This document shows positions 14,314-14,603 of a stretch of 14,603 bases of DNA, piece after piece (the first letter of the stretch is position 1; each line of letters begins with the position of its first letter). The stretch comes from Asterionellopsis glacialis (lineage: Eukaryota; Bacillariophyta; Plagiogrammaphyceae; Rhaphoneidales; Asterionellopsidaceae): positions 11,520 through 26,122 of the forward strand of contig WKLE02000859.1 in NCBI GenBank assembly GCA_014885115.2, written 5' to 3'. The position numbers were made by a program, and so were the translations under genes. The notes beneath the pieces are model-generated. The model was not told where the DNA came from and searched no databases. It saw only the letters and a program-made list of their open reading frames with translations.

Positions 14314-14603
14314 TAGGTAGGAGCTCGGCCTACCGTTGAAGGTAGCACTCTAGGGCCTACCAGGTGCGTAGGAACCGTCTACAGTACAAGTACCGAACCT
14401 ACAAGGTATACAGGTACAGGTCTTAATACGTGATAAATGTACAGGTACAATCTACAGGTTCCAAGTAACAGGTACATACCAGGTAGTCCCAGTATCTGTA
14501 AGTCTAAAGATACGGGTACATCGTACAAGTACCTGTACAGGAATTAGAATATAGTAATATCAGATGCATAGGACTATATCTAAGGTAGCTCGTAAGGATG
14601 TGT
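14314..14603. repeat. GTAC-rich low-complexity stretch
   Basis: No gene. Between about 14384 and 14540 the tetramer GTAC occurs ten times, mostly as CAGGTACA, TGTACAGG or AAGTACC, where about one would be expected by chance. The copies are on no fixed period and in both readings. The stretch continues toward the window end, where it becomes ordinary AT-rich sequence. Confidence 0.75.

Overview
The window looks like nuclear DNA of a photosynthetic stramenopile, most likely a diatom. Three observations support this. There are short GT-AG introns (87 and 80 nt). Two proteins begin with a signal-peptide-like stretch followed by a phenylalanine motif resembling the diatom ASAFAP plastid-import site. 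There is a decayed reading frame of the helicase-associated (HA) repeat type, a family known to be expanded in diatoms. Species cannot be named from the sequence. Genes are sparse, lie on both strands, are not in operons, and are separated by AT-rich spacers.

Layout. 1-625: no firm gene. 626-1048 (-): possible small disordered protein. 1049-2298: spacer with hairpins. 2299-3060 (-): basic, probably nuclear or nucleolar protein. 3061-3661: shared upstream region of that gene and the next. 3662-4414 (+): NADPH-dependent FMN reductase-like flavoprotein. 4415-5114: spacer with an 18-bp tandem repeat. 5115-5507 (+): small unknown protein with one hydrophobic segment. 5508-6636: spacer with a strong hairpin and a 16-bp palindrome. 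6637-9191 (+): three-exon prolyl oligopeptidase (S9A) with a complete catalytic triad and an organelle-type leader. 9369-10142 (-): probable plastid protein with a glycine-rich segment and a long coiled coil, vaguely PspA/IM30-like, convergent with the peptidase. 10660-10987 (-): relic of an HA-repeat gene with stops and frameshifts. 11810-13333 (-): 507-residue unknown protein, coiled coil in front and five degenerate repeats at the C-terminus. 13971-14248 (-): possible first exon of a protein with a mitochondrial-type leader. 14280-14603: palindromes and a dense run of GTAC words.

No shared pathway links the genes. The peptidase and the coiled-coil protein may both go to the plastid, but that rests on N-terminal appearance only. 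The most distinctive points are the five-repeat protein, the HA relic, and the many perfect palindromes in the spacers, built from a few words (GTAC/CCGGTA, TAGTCCTA-like, CTCTCTA). No mobile-element genes, CRISPR array, rRNA or convincing tRNA was found.
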